This document shows positions 1 through 11,508 of a DNA stretch of 28,792 bases, piece by piece. Source of the DNA: Priapulus caudatus (Eukaryota; Priapulida; Priapulimorpha; Priapulimorphida; Priapulidae); NCBI RefSeq assembly GCF_000485595.1, contig NW_014577248.1:142559-171350 (forward strand), in the 5' to 3' direction. How positions within the stretch are numbered: position 1 is the first letter of the stretch; every line of letters starts with the position of its first letter. Position numbers and translations under genes: made by a program. Below the pieces are notes generated by a model. It worked only from the letters and a program-made list of their open reading frames with translations. It was not told where the DNA came from and did not search any database.

Positions 1-1290
1 ATGAAACTTTTTATGTAGCGTAATTATAACTTAAATTAGCTGAAAATAACCCTAGAACCTACAGTAAACTCTTCCTTTCAACAAAATTAAATTTTACCAG
101 TGGTTAGTCACCCTCTTGGATCAGTTGGTCACAAAAAACTATAAATCAAAGACACCTGCCTGAATTGACCGGTTCAAATTTAAAGGAAGTATTGCGATAT
201 TTTTGCTCAAAAACACTCGATTCGAAAAAAATATGGCTGAATATAGTCTCACCTGACAGCGGAAACATCACTGATTACACCAACATTAAAAACACTAAGA
301 TTTTATGCAGTTATAGCATAGAAAATGGATTTGACCACATCATACCAGCTCCGGATATTATCGTATGCTGACAATCCAAAATACAAATGGCGCCTTCAAA
401 CCAAGTGCATAATTAAAACAAAAGGCCGTGCATTTCTGTGTGGTAAATGTTATTGAATTTTTATGTCAATAATTCAGAGCACTTTCTGTCATTGTCATTC
501 TTGTGTTACTATCTGACTGGTAGGGTGGTAATCCACAAGCTTCTCTAATAACAGACTTTACAAGGTATTAGTACTACACTGCTGTTACACTAGTATGAAC
601 GTCTGTGTTTACACTCTGACCTGATTTCTACGGTGCGACGGTATGCATTACTGCACCGTGATAGATGTCTCGCGCTACCGCGAGAAAGTCCGAGTGATGG
701 CAACGGTATTACAGAAACAGAACGCAAAATTGTAATTGTGCATGATTTCGGATTTGGTGAATACGAAGGTTCGAAAGCATTTTATCGTTACTCTAGACAA
801 TTGCTGTTACTCAAGCAATAACGGTAGGTATCATGAAAGTGGGGAAAACACTGGAAAACTCTCTCAATAATTACTTTAAACTGATGCGAAATAGAGATGA
901 CAAATTTACTGCAATAGGTCGCCAATATCATTGAGAGTTGCTGGGTACACATTAAGCATGAAAATATGGTGCCATGCTTAGTTTGTGTGAACTGCAAATA
1001 GCTCCGCACTTGGAAAGATTATACATAAGATTAGGAATGACTATTTGTATACATTCCAAGCTTGAGGATGTGGATCAGCATGTGGGGCAATGTACGTGCA
1101 GGTGTGACACATCTGTGACCAACAGTTTATAAGGTTGTTTGCCACTCCCACGCATCCAATGTCAATGCGTCGAGGAATATACAAACAAGGAAGGAAGCCG
1201 CGATGGTTTTGTTGTACGGCTAACTCGATTATACGTGTTCAGAGGAAACTAAAGGAGTTCCTATATTATTATTATTATTCGGTATTTCAT
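1..1290. other. Non-coding, AT-rich 5' flank (probably intron)
   Basis: No open reading frame here has exon-like features such as an acceptor, a donor and a recognisable domain. If exon A is the second half of an Ig domain, this stretch is the intron before it. The only structures seen are two short hairpins: ACGGTGC/GCACCGT at 630-659 and CTCGCG/CGCGAG at 669-684. I see no tRNA-like fold around them. Confidence 0.6.
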
Positions 1291-1600
1291 TTTTAGCTCA
1301 CCTTGACATCGTCAAGCTGAGCTATTGCCATGGGTCGTCGTCCGTCCGTCCGTCCGTCCGTCCGTCCGTCCGTCCGTCCGTCCGTCCGTCAACATTTCGC
1401 TACGGTCAACGATAACTCAGGAACCGTTTCACCCACATGTTTGAAATTGGGTGTAGTTGTTACTGCTATGCTCCCATATTAAACGTCCTATTTTGAAGCA
1501 CGCTAGTCGACGTACTTTCGAGCCATGGCAATTTTTTGGCAAAATGGGAATTGCCATTGGTCAGTTCAGGTTCAACGGATTTTGCTCATTTTTGGTATGT
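1291..1600 (+). mobile_element. Hairpin-plus-tetranucleotide dispersed element, copy 1
   Basis: A stem-loop at 1294-1324 (TAGCTCA-C-CTTGAC-ATC-GTCAAG-C-TGAGCTA, one C:C mismatch) is followed after about 15 bases by a GTCC array (about 1340-1390), which ends in GTCAACA. The same order of hairpin, short linker, GTCC or GTGC array and GTCAACA recurs at 11394 and 17747, and a hairpin-only relative lies at 27652. From memory, repeats starting TTTTAGCTCA with GTCC arrays are common in marine invertebrate genomes. No ORF is present, so the element is non-autonomous or a fragment. The right end is not defined; 1600 is approximate. Confidence 0.6.
1340..1390 (+). repeat. (GTCC)n microsatellite
   Basis: About twelve uninterrupted GTCC units directly after the hairpin of the surrounding element. 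Its fixed position in related copies suggests it belongs to the element. Confidence 0.9.
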
Positions 1601-1647
1601 GAATGAATAAGGGCTAGGGGTTTTGATATTTAAAACAAAATTATGAC

Positions 1648-1898
1648 ATATTATTATGTGATTGAAAATAGGAGATTTGGGGATATTTTTTTGGGACAAC
1701 CAGAAATTGTTGCGGACAACCCGATTTGATGCCTGGGTTGTCCGCAGGACAACCACATTTTTTTTCTTATTTCGAGCACTGATATATGCACGCACACACA
1801 CGAAGGCAAAATAATGCTGTTAGAAACATACCGACACTTTCGCGCTCTCGTACACTTGCAATCATTCGGTGTGCTTCCATCTTATGTATGTATGTATG

Positions 1899-1929
<31 letters not shown>

Positions 1930-2245
1930 GACTAGCAGATGATGGGGATGGTGGATAATATAGGCTTGCTTGTTTTAAGATTACGTCACCGTAAATAGTA
2001 AAAGTAAAAAAAAATTCCACTTTTTCACAAAATGTAAGTAATTCTGTTCATTATGGTCAAATTTTTATGGTCAAATTGCTGCATTATACTTTCTATTTTA
2101 CTATATTGTTCGATGTAAACACACACGCGTGACTCATACATAGCCCATAGCAAGCAATTAATGTCAGGATCATAATATCAAATCGTCCAGGGTTTTTGGA
2201 TTTTTTTAACTAGTTGAGAAAATCTTATCGGGTAAGAATTTGATA
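1648..2245 (+). repeat. Detached repeat fragment matching 10743-11333
   Basis: This stretch runs nearly base for base with 10743-11333, 17098-17688 and about 23226-24018. Shared landmarks are ATTATGTGATTGAAAATAGG at the start, GGTTGTCC-GCA-GGACAACC (1732-1756), TTATTTCGAGCACTG, a TATG array, and TATCGGGTAAGAATTTG at the end. Its flanks are unlike those of the other three, so it is an independent dispersed copy. It begins inside the 9958-10875 element and runs past its right end, so it is a piece of a larger repeat and not a tidy element. Confidence 0.8.
1883..1928 (+). repeat. (TATG)n microsatellite
   Basis: About eleven TATG units within the dispersed fragment. The same array sits at the same place in the copies at 10978, 17324 and about 23495. 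Confidence 0.9.
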
Positions 2246-3331
2246 GTGGTGTCACACTCGTCTGGTTCGTTTTACAAGATTTCATTGACAATATCTTTAA
2301 TGCAAAATTGGTATTTCCTCTCCACCCTGCCGATAAAACGTCTATATTAGAGTAAAGTTTTACAAAACATGTCGGAACTCAGCATAACCTATTTATTTCA
2401 AATGCCATCACTACAAAGCGGGTATAGCGCCATCTACGGTCACAAATTGTGATTCATTTTGGTTTATAAATTATTATTGCGATATACAGATGGCAATCGT
2501 TTCTATAATGTACGTCGATGGTTGCTCAATTAAAACTGACTTCTTCTTACTCACTCATTTGTGTGTTTTTTTTTGTGGTGAGCTACAGTGTCATTGACAC
2601 TTTCATTTTTAATGTATAGATCACAGTAACATTAATGTTACCCATTTGTTCCCAAGAATCATTATATATTGTTTCCCACCAGGTCAAAAGATGAGGTTTG
2701 ATGACGCGATATTACTGTGTCAGATAACTGTATCTGTTTCAGAACCTATTTCAAGCATCATTCCTAGCATGGCTACGTGGTCATTGCGAGCCAACCCGTG
2801 CATTCATTAATGTATTGATGATACAGTCTGCTCGTGAATACTTGGAAGCCCATAAAATAATTATGACAGTTCTTGGAACCCGCTCCACATTATATTACAG
2901 CCGTTATTTACTTTCATCGAATTTCACTGGTGTGCGCGGCTGTATTGCTTTATTTTCCCACGCATGTTTGTGCAACTACACACGAGTGTTAGGCATGGCA
3001 ACAATTTATATGAGTTTTTATTGCTGCGCAGTCATGGTCAAGGTTGCTTTAGTGAAATGAGTTTAGTTACTTTATTAGTGCAACAAGTCAGAAAGAGTTT
3101 TACCACCCTAATTGTTCAAACGGATTTTCATGAACTTCGTACAAATGACGCTACCTCGATCACGTTTGCATTTTAGGGTGCTCTTGGTAAGGTCAGGATC
3201 ACTCTTTCTATTTAAAAGAATCTTGTTAGGCATCAATTATAGCATATAATTCATAAAACGTTGACAAACAGTTCCCATTCTCCTCGCGTATTTGCATTCT
3301 GTGTACTAACTGGCAGTTTTGTTTTTCACAG
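2246..3331. other. Intron before exon A, with 3' splice site
   Basis: No exon-like ORF is seen. The stretch ends in a good acceptor: a T-rich run (3317-3328, TTTTGTTTTTCAC) followed by AG at 3330-3331. The two short ORFs at 2815-3176 have no domain or splice context and look like chance. Confidence 0.6.
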
Positions 3332-3444
3332 TCGTGTCATTTCACGCCGGAAGGGTCGAGATACTGATGCGGGTTACTATGAATGCTTAGCGCGCAGCAA
3401 GATAGGGGCTATAGTCAGCAGAAGAATCAAACTCACAGTGGCAG
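3332..3444 (+). CDS. Exon A: C-terminal half of an Ig-like domain, DCC/IGDCC-type receptor (partial gene)
   Basis: A 113-bp internal exon between acceptor CACAG (3327-3331) and donor GTAAGC (3445-3450). It completes one codon with its first base (phase 2 entry), encodes 37 full codons and leaves one G (phase 1 exit). The peptide has the Ig F-strand signature DTDAGYYEC, where the Tyr-x-Cys cysteine pairs with a cysteine encoded upstream. It then reads LARSKIGAIVSRRIKLTVA, the G strand. The RRKGRDTDAGYYEC...GAIVSR...LTVAG pattern resembles the end of the first Ig domain of DCC, neogenin, protogenin and IGDCC3/4, which are single-pass cell-surface receptors for guidance and adhesion. It could also be another Ig superfamily receptor. 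The 5' partner exon is not seen in the window. Confidence 0.8.
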
Positions 3445-3590
3445 GTAAGCCAGAAGATCTTCATAGATCCCCAACGATTGCCGTGTTTATGTGAATTTAA
3501 TGTACTCACGTGTGCCATGTACGATATTGTTCTTATTCTGGGAGAGTACCCATCCCCCCCCCCTCTATCTCTCCGTCTGTGTGTCTGTTT

Positions 3591-5255
<1,665 letters not shown>

Positions 5256-5317
5256 TGATGCTGCTGCTGCTGCTCCTCCTCCTGCCGCCGCCGCCGCCGC
5301 TGCTGCTGCTGCTGCTG
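5256..5317 (+). repeat. Compound trinucleotide repeat (CTG)n(CTC)n(CCG)n(CTG)n
   Basis: Four successive trinucleotide blocks, GC-rich against an AT-rich background. The reverse strand reads as poly-Gln/Arg in an ORF of no other interest. Confidence 0.95.
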
Positions 5318-6507
5318 GCCGGCTAGCAGGCACGATGTGCAGATGCAGCCTGCTGCAGCTGTAAGTGGTGAAGGTTTCATGCGGATCACTGCAGTTTCCG
5401 GTGTGCGTAGAACTGTATATATAGGAGCGTCAGCAGCAGCAGCGTGTGGGGACGAGCGCTCCTAGTGATGCTACACGTTAAAATCAACTGTGCATTTCAT
5501 CGGAATATACTACTATTTTCTTTCTTCGCACTTTTATGCCAAATTTCTGTTCATAAAATAGATAAAGACTTATAGTATATAAGTTATATGTAAATAGCGT
5601 AACACGGAAAGCAGTGACAAAGTTTAATATAACTTTCCTTTTATTAACTTTCCTGACTACACCGCAGTGTAATCTGTAGCACAATAATGTTTGTTAGTGG
5701 GACAATTCATGCTTTTGTGTGAAAATTTATATATATATGATTAATGTGTAATAAGATGATCGTTACGTTGAAAGTGCAGAAGAGCACGATGAGCCTTAAC
5801 AAATGAATTTATACATCTTTGCTAATCATTTAAAATTGAACTTGAATTCGGTAAAACACCAGAACTGGTGTTAGCGTTACAAAACTGTCTTTCGGTGAAA
5901 GTTTCAATAGAACAATAGAAATAATACATTGGAAACATTGGAAACTGTCCCATTTACGTGGAAAATTGTGCGTTGTAAATTGTAGGTTTCAGTTCCTTAC
6001 CAATCTACTCCTCCAAGAATAATATGATTTTTTTTTGTATTTGCCATTGTTGATTGACGAAACTTGGAATGGTTTCTGGGGATGTTACGTAATCAAGAGT
6101 CAATGATACATTGTATTATTCATAATTTGTATTATTCAGAGCTTAACATAATACATTGCTTATAATACATGGATTATTAAGCTCTTGAAATTTAATGTAA
6201 AGTCGAAGTTGTAGTAATGTGCAGATTGTTGGTTGAAAATTATTTCGTGGTGTTCCGTGAAGATAGGGGATGTAATAAGGCTATGGGAAATAACTGTAGC
6301 TAAATTCCCACAAGTGTTACGTGCAGGGATGACCAGACCATGTTAACTCTCTGGCGTTGCATATAGTTTTCACGTGTCGCATAGGTTTTACTAGCTTTCG
6401 TACGCATCTTGCTTATAAACCATCCAAAATAAATGCACAAATTTTACTTTTAGTAATAATAATACGTACTACACGGGTAGGTACACAGACACAGGTATCT
6501 GCCATAA
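5318..6507. other. Intronic DNA without recognised genes
   Basis: Two small structures are seen. A hairpin AGGAGCG/CGCTCCT (5423-5463) lies immediately after TATATATA. A 9-bp inverted repeat AGAGCTTAA/TTAAGCTCT spans 6138-6185. Neither is tied to a known element. No exon-like ORF. Confidence 0.55.
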
Positions 6508-6815
6508 TTACCTCCGCCCAACGGAGTTGGCTCAGGAGGTTATGTGATCGCTCTCGTGCGTTCGTGTGTTCGCGCGATCGATATTAGCGCGTCAGCCAGC
6601 GAGCCAGCCAGCGCAGCGAGCCAGCGAGCGTGTACATGTGAGCGAGCAGCAGCAACGAGCGGCTGCTACGAGCGAGCGAGCAGCAAGCCAGCAAGCCAGC
6701 GTGTACATGTCAGTACGCTGGCGTATATCGTGGGTCATTCGTGTGTTTCGTGAGTCGTATGGCGTATGTCGCTGGCAGAGGTATGCACTCTCCGTGAGTG
6801 GCCCTCTGTCTAGTT
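6508..6815 (+). repeat. Left inverted-repeat arm of the foldback element
   Basis: GC-rich, built of short AGCGAGC/AGCCAGC units. It includes one 71-bp unit (6628-6698) that begins GCGTGTACATG and is followed by a second GCGTGTACATG. That unit is present twice in the copy at 18742-18883. Confidence 0.85.
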
Positions 6816-7691
6816 GACGATGTTTTTTGTTCGCCCGACACTGAAATGCTTATAGTTATAACTTGGACATGCGAGCTATTATGGGTGAGTCTTATTTTTC
6901 TGCACCTGCCATGATACTGCGTGTCAGTTGTTATAAACAATGTTTCTAAATGTTTATATGGGAAGCTACATAATGACAGATATGGCATTGTTATCGGTGT
7001 TACTAATGCCCTGCCTCCTAAGCACATTGTGGAAGCATAATACGTACCTGTAAGCTTGAATATCAAATTATTCGTGCGCTCCGGCAGTGCTGTCTGTACT
7101 TATGCGTATACGTTACGTCGTCGCGTGAGTTCCCGTGCTGCGCCACGAGTACAAAGGTTAAATGTACAAATGATCTACATCCCCGTGCCAATTGAATGCC
7201 TCGAAATCTATTTTTATGTCATTCATGGCCAGTTCGAATTTTTCGGTGGCGTCCGTTGACACCTGTAGAGATCGCGCGGCGGTGGATAAAAAACACACCA
7301 TAGATCAATGCGCTGGTGCGGTCAGTGGTAATGATCGCGAGTCTGCGGGCTCGTTAACAGGTTAACACTGAGCTTGAATGGGCAAGGCAATAAAACTACA
7401 CGTAACGATTCTCCGTGTATGAGGTTGGCGTATACGTGTCCGAGTGTCTCGCATGCATGCTCTCCTGACACCCAGTCAGGCAAGAAGCACCGTCACTGTC
7501 GCTGCTGCTGCATTCGTTGTTGTGAACTTTATAGGAGGGGGTCGTGTTCGTGTAGCGCCACCCCCCCGTGAAGGATGATCGCATGCGTGTGTGAAAGCAT
7601 TTGATGCACGAAAATCGTTGGCGAAATTTTTAAGCGTTGGCGTGCGCTGGCGAGCTGCTAGCCTGCTGACGCGATTGTTGGCGCCAAATGT

Positions 7692-7916
7692 TTATGGTTG
7701 TTTTTTCACCAGACAAGCTTGCTGTGGCCTTTGAAACCGTTCAGGTTTTACATGTACATTGTCCACGGAAAAGACTGCTCTCTCCGAAAGGAACGGTTGG
7801 TCCTCATTATGGTCTATGCGCCAATGACCCCATGCTATTTTGGTCGTAGCATCAGCTAGATGTGACCCCGATTTTTCTATCGAAAGTAGTTCCGGCATCT
7901 TTGTCATGTGGCCCAT
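7692..7916 (-). CDS. Possible ORF carried inside the foldback element (unrecognised)
   Basis: A 74-codon reverse-strand ORF starting at ATGGGCC (context CACCATGG, a fair Kozak match); the frame is open upstream to 7988. The peptide has mixed composition (for example SIEKSGSHLADATTKIAWGH and FSVDNVHVKPERF), unlike the low-complexity ORFs around it, which is the only reason to list it. It lies in the centre of the 6508-8459 element. I recognise no domain. The counterpart at about 19890-20095 in block R3 has several single-base indels and is not open, which may be sequence error or lack of constraint. It may equally be chance. Confidence 0.2.
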   Translation of the reverse strand: MGHMTKMPELLSIEKSGSHLADATTKIAWGHWRIDHNEDQPFLSERAVFSVDNVHVKPERFQRPQQACLVKKQP

Positions 7917-8137
7917 GGTGCTGTGTGCGCGCGTGGTGCACTGGCGCGCCGTGCGTGTATCGTGTATGTGTCTCTGGCAAAGGCACAAAGAAAGGCAAAC
8001 ATTTCTGTAATAACTAATATTGTATGGTCCAGGAAGAATTCTTATTGGGAAGCAATTATTTACAAACTAGTTCCAAAGCAGCATGGTAGATGACAATGTG
8101 AGGTGTAGCCGTGTGAAAATCGCCTCTTCAATATAAA

Positions 8138-8459
8138 ACTAGACAGAGTGCACTCACGGAGAGTGCAATACGCTCCGCCAGCGACATACGCCATACGCCA
8201 TAGGACTCACGAACACAGGAATATAAGCCACGATGTACGCCAGCGTACTGGCATGTACACGCTGGCTTGCTGGCTTGCTGCTCGCCGCTCGTGAGCAGCC
8301 GCTCGTTGCTGCTGCTCGCTCACATGTACACGCTCGCTGGCTCGCTGCGCTGGCTGGCTGGCTGGCTCGCTGGCTGACGCGCTAATATCGATCGCACGAA
8401 CACACGAACACACTAACACACGAACACGAGAGCGAAAGTTCTCCGTTGGGCGGAGGTAA
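8138..8459 (-). repeat. Right inverted-repeat arm of the foldback element
   Basis: Reverse complement of the left arm, ending CCGTTGGGCGGAGGTAA. It has an extra ACACGAACAC-rich stretch (about 8398-8428) relative to the left arm. Its reading in any frame is low-complexity and not coding. Confidence 0.85.
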
Positions 8460-8610
8460 CTACAACAAATATATATTGCAATGCTTGGTGGTACGGTGGT
8501 CGAACTTTGCCTCATTTTTTCTACATTCTACCCACGGGTTATATTTTACAACTGTAAAATTCTGATATATAAAGTAAGCAACGTCGAATGTTGGGTATTA
8601 TCGGCGTCAG

Positions 8611-8672
8611 GTGTGTGTGTGTGTGTGTGTGTGTGTTGTGTGTGTGTGGTGTGTGTGTGTGTGTGCGTGCGC

Positions 8673-8715
<43 letters not shown>
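8611..8715 (+). repeat. (GT)n followed by (GCGT)n
   Basis: About 60 bases of GT with small breaks, then about 45 bases of GCGT. It is an alternating purine-pyrimidine tract, a potential Z-DNA former. A shorter, eroded counterpart is at about 20905-20980. Confidence 0.95.
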
Positions 8716-8843
8716 CTACGTAAGTTTCAATTAAGGATGTGCGGCTGTTCGGCCAACAACACATGAACTCTTATAACTGCGCATAACAGCTTGCTGTGCA
8801 TTATCGAGAATAACGCATAGCAGCAGCTAATACGTTTCCTTGT

Positions 8844-9065
8844 GAGGAGGAGGAGGAGGAGGAGGAGGAGGAGGAGGAGGAGGAGGAGGAGGAGGAGGAG
8901 CAGGAAGAAGGAGGAGTGGTGGAGGACGAGGAAGGAGGAGAAGGAGGAGGAGGAGGTGGAGGAGGAGGAGGAGAGGAGGAGGAGACGACGAGAGGAGGAG
9001 GTGGACGTGAGGTGGAGAAGGAGGAGAATGAGGAGGAGAGAGGAGGAGGAGAAGGAAGAGCAGGA
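8844..9065 (+). repeat. (GGA)n-rich purine tract
   Basis: About 220 bases, almost all A and G on the + strand: perfect GGA for the first 55 bases, then degenerate GGA/GAA. It generates false poly-Arg/Glu and poly-Ser/Pro ORFs on the two strands. The counterpart at 21118-21365 is broken by many C and T insertions. Confidence 0.95.
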
Positions 9066-9289
9066 GTCATTGTCTGTTTACTGCGCGAGGCCGTGGTAGA
9101 CTTCCGCCATCACGAACCCATAGCATTCACTAGTGGTGTCGCACAGCACGCAGCTGAATACATGTCGTCAGTCTACAGATGTGTCGTAGTAACTGCTGAG
9201 CAGCATCGATCCACAGAGAGGTGGCCTTTAACTGGCGAGTAAATGCGTATGTAATACCGACCGCTGGTGTATCAATGTTGTATGCGATA

Positions 9290-9784
9290 TTAAAGCCGCA
9301 CTATGCGCATCTACACGCTAATTTCTCCAGTACTAGACTAGCAAATACTTCGTGTCATGCAGAATCATACTACCTTATGACAAAATAAACTCTAGTTTCC
9401 TCCCATTTCACTGCGGCGTTGTCTTATAAAATCATTTAAAAATACCTCCATAGTTTGTACAATTCTCCGATGTTGTTACAGTTTCCGTTGCTCTCCCAAG
9501 CAACCGTGCAGCGGTGCTGCGGTACAGCGGTACGGGTGTAGCAAAGATAAAAACATGTGACGTCTCACCTAACCACTTCGAGGCTAAATTTTTGGCAAGC
9601 AAGTCGGCGTTGGCCGCAGATTACCAGATTCTCACCTCTTTCTTGTGGGTTTTAAGCAAACGGCAGTGAAATGGAGGAACTAGAGTTTATTTTGCATAAG
9701 GTAGTTGTGATTATGCTGACACGAAGTATTTGCTAGTCTAGTACTGGAGAAATTAGCGTTTGGATGCGCATAGTGCGGCTTTAA
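9290..9784. repeat. Inverted repeat, ~123-bp arms
   Basis: The left arm (9290-9414) begins TTAAAGCCGCACTATGCGCAT and ends CATTTCACTGC. The right arm (9663-9784) is its near-perfect reverse complement. The loop is about 250 bp and holds a small CCGT...GCAGCGG/CCGC-type hairpin region near 9505-9535. No ORF. It fits a foldback or MITE core. Counterparts are at 15673-16153 and about 21600-22180. Confidence 0.8.
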
Positions 9785-9957
9785 GGCGGGGTGCATGTTG
9801 TAATTTTTGCTTACAAGAAAAAAGAATTGGCAGCGCTTCAGTTTTTTGTGCGCTCCGCGACCGTTTAAAATATTGAGGATTCGTGTTTCTAAATGAACAG
9901 GAGCACGCGCGCACGCGCACTCGATAGCACATGCATACACGTACACGCTTGCATATA

Positions 9958-10875
9958 CAGTGCTCGAAATAAGCGTTGTCCGGTGTACGAGACACAGAAT
10001 TTGCGCCGGACAACCTAACCAGTCTGAGACATTGTCGCGTGGACAACCAAGAAAAATGTGACGAAAAACGTACTTTATTTATGTTTTTCTCAGGGGTTCT
10101 CAAGAGCACTTATAGCCTGGCGGCCCACCATTAATCTATGGTGTGGGAAAAGCGATGCCTAACCAGCTGCTATTCTCCACTGGTATATGTCAGGTTTTCT
10201 GATTTATGAGAGGTGAACTCGATTTGGAACCAGCAAACCAGCAAGTTCACCCCTACATTTTGGTATTTTTATTCCATTATTATTTTGAATTTTCCGATGG
10301 CTTTGCCATGCAAAACAAACAACAGTGGGATTCATGTTGATCTGAAAGTTTAAAAAAAGAGAATTGTCGTAGTCAGAATGAAGGCTGTACATCTACTCAA
10401 AAGTGCCGCAAATACGCATCTCCTGCGATCTACATTTCAAAATTTTCTGGGATGAGAGGGGACCCATACCCCCCGCTTGTTTTTCACCCCCTCCCTGGAT
10501 CCTAGATCCACCACCTGAACAATTACATATCTGGAGCAGAGAACAATGAACAAAAATGTCGGCCTTTTCGCATGGCACCCAAAACAAAGATTGCAGAGAA
10601 GGTAGAGGAGCCGTAGGGTGTGGAGAGGAGGCGGAGGAGCCATTAAAATATTAAGTCATCCACTATTTTGCGCAGTTCGCTGTTTTTGGCCCCCCTTGTT
10701 AAAAAATTCTGGCTACACCAGTGTTTTGGGGGTGTTTTCTGAACATATTATTATGTGATTGAAAATAGGAGATTTGGGATATTTTTTTTGGACAACAGAA
10801 CTTGTTGCGGACAACCCGATTTGAGCCTGGGTTGTCCCAGGACAACCACATTTTTTTTTCTTATTTCGAGCACTG
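9958..10875. mobile_element. 918-bp element with CAGTGCTCGAAATAAG termini
   Basis: The left end CAGTGCTCGAAATAAG (9958-9973) and the right end CTTATTTCGAGCACTG (10860-10875) are perfect 16-bp inverted copies, with weaker matching for about 15 bases outside them. Near each end lies a cluster of GTTGTCC/GGACAAC motifs, including GGTTGTCC-CA-GGACAACC near 10830. The interior has a hairpin GGTGAACT/AGTTCACC (10212-10251) and C-rich tracts, but no transposase-like ORF. It is probably non-autonomous; the superfamily is unknown. Copies are at 16324-17226 and about 22376-23373. Confidence 0.65.
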
Positions 10876-11335
10876 ATCTATGCACGCACACACCAGCGAA
10901 GGCAAAATAATGCTGTTAGAAACATACCGACACTTTCGCGCTCTCGTACACTTGCAATCATTCGTGTGCTTCCCTCTTATGTATGTATGTATGTATGTAG
11001 TATGTATGTATGTATGTAAGACTAGGCAGATGATGGGATGAGTGGAAATATAGGCTTGCTTGTTTTAAGATTACGTCACCGTAAATAGTAAAAGTAAAAA
11101 AAAAATTCCACTTTTTCACAAAATGTAAGTAATTCTGTTCATTATGGTCAATATTTTTATGCGTCAAATTGCTGCATTATACTTTCTATTTTACTATATT
11201 TGTTCGATGTAAACACACACGGTGACTCATACATAGCCCAAGCAAGCAATTAATGTCAGGATCATAATATCAAATCGTCCACGGGTTTTTGGATTTTTTA
11301 ACTAGTTTAGAAAATCTTATCGGGTAAGAATTTGT
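10743..11335 (+). repeat. Copy of the 1648-2245 dispersed fragment
   Basis: Matches 1648-2245 from TATTATTATGTGATTG to TATCGGGTAAGAATTTG, including the TATG array (10978-11018). It overlaps the right 130 bases of the 918-bp element. Confidence 0.85.
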
Positions 11336-11390
11336 GATACATTTAGTCCCGTTAGTACTTATTTTTATGTAAAATATGGCAACATCAATT

Positions 11391-11464
11391 TTTTAGCTCA
11401 TCTGACGAAGTCAGATGCAGCTTGTAGAATCGCATGATTGTCCTGCGTCCGTCCGTTCGTCTCG

Positions 11465-11508
<44 letters not shown>

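Larger units (their letters stand above)
6508..8459. mobile_element. Foldback element with ~310-bp terminal inverted repeats
   Basis: The left arm (6508-6815) and the reverse complement of the right arm (8138-8459) match over about 300 bp. Both start TTACCTCCGCCCAACGGAG, itself a small hairpin (CTCCG-CCCAA-CGGAG), and run through GATCGATATTAGCGCGTCAG, GCGTGTACATGTGAGCG and CTCTGTCTAGTT. The left arm keeps AGGAGGTTATG just inside the end, recalling the widespread animal repeat I remember as CCTCCGCCAAGGAGGTTATG. The 1.3-kb centre holds no transposase I can recognise and one modest reverse-strand ORF. Target-site duplications are not clear. This fits a non-autonomous foldback or large MITE. A truncated, noisier copy lies at 18727-20697. 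Confidence 0.75.

Noticed and set aside
630-800. Possible tRNA or tRNA-derived SINE (GGTTCGAA at 768)
   Set aside because: No acceptor-stem pairing or convincing A box at the right distance; the hairpins at 630-684 do not form a cloverleaf.
1340-1390. CRISPR-like array (also GTGC and TATG arrays)
   Set aside because: These are uninterrupted tetranucleotide microsatellites with no spacers, in an animal genome.
8207-8515. 102-codon reverse ORF rich in Ser, Ala and Gln
   Set aside because: It lies wholly in the right arm of the foldback element; the mirror ORF at 6566-6817 is the same sequence in the left arm.
8801-9099. Poly-Arg/Glu and poly-Ser/Pro ORFs
   Set aside because: They come from the GGA tract on the two strands.
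10393-10643. Reverse ORFs containing GSRIQGGGEKQAGG-like text
   Set aside because: They arise from a C-rich stretch inside the 918-bp element, and the frame is not kept in the R2 and R3 copies.
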